Source: Sipunculus nudus
Taxonomy: Eukaryota > Annelida > Sipuncula > Golfingiida > Sipunculidae
Length of the DNA stretch: 64,000 nucleotides
Assembly (NCBI GenBank): GCA_026874595.1
Contig: CM049320.1
Span: forward strand, 5,647,464 to 5,711,463
Reading direction: 5' to 3'
A program made the position numbers and the translations under genes. The notes beneath the pieces were generated by a model that ran no database searches, was not told where the DNA came from, and worked only from the letters and a program-made list of their open reading frames with translations. Position 1 is the first letter of the stretch. Every line of letters starts with the position of its first letter. This document shows positions 63,482-64,000 of the stretch, one piece after another.

Positions 63482-64000
63482 CGAATGACAGGTGGCGCTT
63501 TTAAGACTACTACGTGACTTGAGGGCATCTGTGCCATAGACCGGATCACACGCATCAGACGCCGCCGTCTTGACGAATTCTACAAAGTCTCTGAAATTTG
63601 GATAAGCGTCTTTCTCCTTCTTGTTTTCTAGGGCCCTTTTCCGCCATTAGTTTTTCAGATACTGCGGACATCTTTGTAAAATGTCAATAATACTCTGTTG
63701 CGTGTTTATTTCATCGTAGGCGTGCAACTTTTCTAACGCAGTCAAACCCATTGATAAGTCATCTGCGAATTACTGAAGATCATTCGGTTTGGATACACTT
63801 TTTCCACGCTTAAGATCACCAATGATGCTTCGCGACAATAAGTGGGAGTTACCAAACCTGCTCTGTAAAATGTGTCGAGCCTGCTGATAGCCCTCATCCC
63901 CACCAATCAAAGCACAGTTTTTTTATTGCAGCTTTGGCGGCACCATCTGTGTATTGTAAAAGTCTTGTAAGTTTCACTTGACCTTGTGTAATTTTACTGT
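63482..64000 (-). pseudogene. BEL/Pao Gag fragment (partial at the window edge)
   Basis: Minus-strand pieces read GGDEGYQQARHILQSRFGN, then ADDLSMGLTALEKLHAYDEI, then ILQRCPQYLKN and a WRKRALE...NFRDFVEFVK segment joined to the knuckle frame. In-frame TAA codons interrupt it near 63646 and 63772, and an A-run near 63920 shifts the frame. This matches the DUF1759 region of Pao Gag. The 5' end lies outside the window. Confidence 0.75.

Larger units (their letters stand above)
60949..64000 (-). mobile_element. Degenerate BEL/Pao LTR retrotransposon, internally deleted, running off the window
   Basis: Domain order on the minus strand is Gag (DUF1759-like), CCHC knuckles, aspartic protease (DUF1758), reverse-transcriptase remnant and A17/RNase H, the BEL/Pao arrangement. 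Breaks: two stop codons and a frameshift in Gag, a frameshift between protease and reverse transcriptase, loss of most of the reverse transcriptase, and sudden loss of homology after about 60950, so no integrase is visible. No LTR or target duplication is seen inside the window. It cannot be autonomous. Confidence 0.9.

Overview
This is an AT-rich metazoan genomic window, intron-rich and dense in repeats. Short exons with canonical GT/AG borders, animal innate-immunity domains (a CARD and C-type lectin domains), a BEL/Pao retrotransposon, tRNA-headed SINEs and several small inverted-repeat DNA elements fit a marine invertebrate. Mollusc- or brachiopod-like is my guess; the sequence does not settle the species. 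No bacterial-style operons, rRNA or clean tRNA genes are visible.

Layout. (1) 2.2-3.3 kb, + strand: two exons together encode a CARD, the death-fold adaptor domain used in caspase recruitment. (2) 4.6-20 kb: mostly non-coding, holding a 32-bp tandem repeat, a GC-rich Harbinger-type MITE (9030-9638), a CpG-rich patch with a candidate signal-peptide exon (10999-11101), a 211-bp MITE (13406-13616), a hAT-type element with a perfect 8-bp target duplication (14244-15108) and SINEs. (3) 20.98-25.33 kb, + strand: a kelch-repeat gene with at least eight exons and about six kelch motifs. (4) 28.7-50.45 kb, - strand: four related lectin loci. Each has, or once had, a Cys-patterned N-terminal domain exon followed by a C-type lectin domain split over two exons. 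Only the last locus (48831-50452) has an intact CTLD with EPN and WND motifs. The other three are broken by stop codons, deletions or lost splice sites. The last two loci lie in a tandem segmental duplication (about 40.87-44.13 and 46.0-51.25 kb, with a third partial flank copy at 44.15-45.1 kb). (5) 55-58.5 kb: a palindromic mini-element, a second copy of the 211-bp MITE in opposite orientation, and a roughly 145-bp satellite of seven units. (6) 60.95-64.0 kb, - strand: a degenerate BEL/Pao element with Gag, CCHC knuckles, protease, an internally deleted reverse transcriptase and an RNase H/A17 region; no integrase is visible and the element runs off the window edge.

Functional reading. The recognisable host genes are a CARD adaptor or caspase-type gene, a kelch propeller protein and a cluster of secreted lectins undergoing birth and death. 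CARD and lectins are both typical of innate immunity, but nothing here shows that they work together. All family calls were made by reading the sequence, without database searches.
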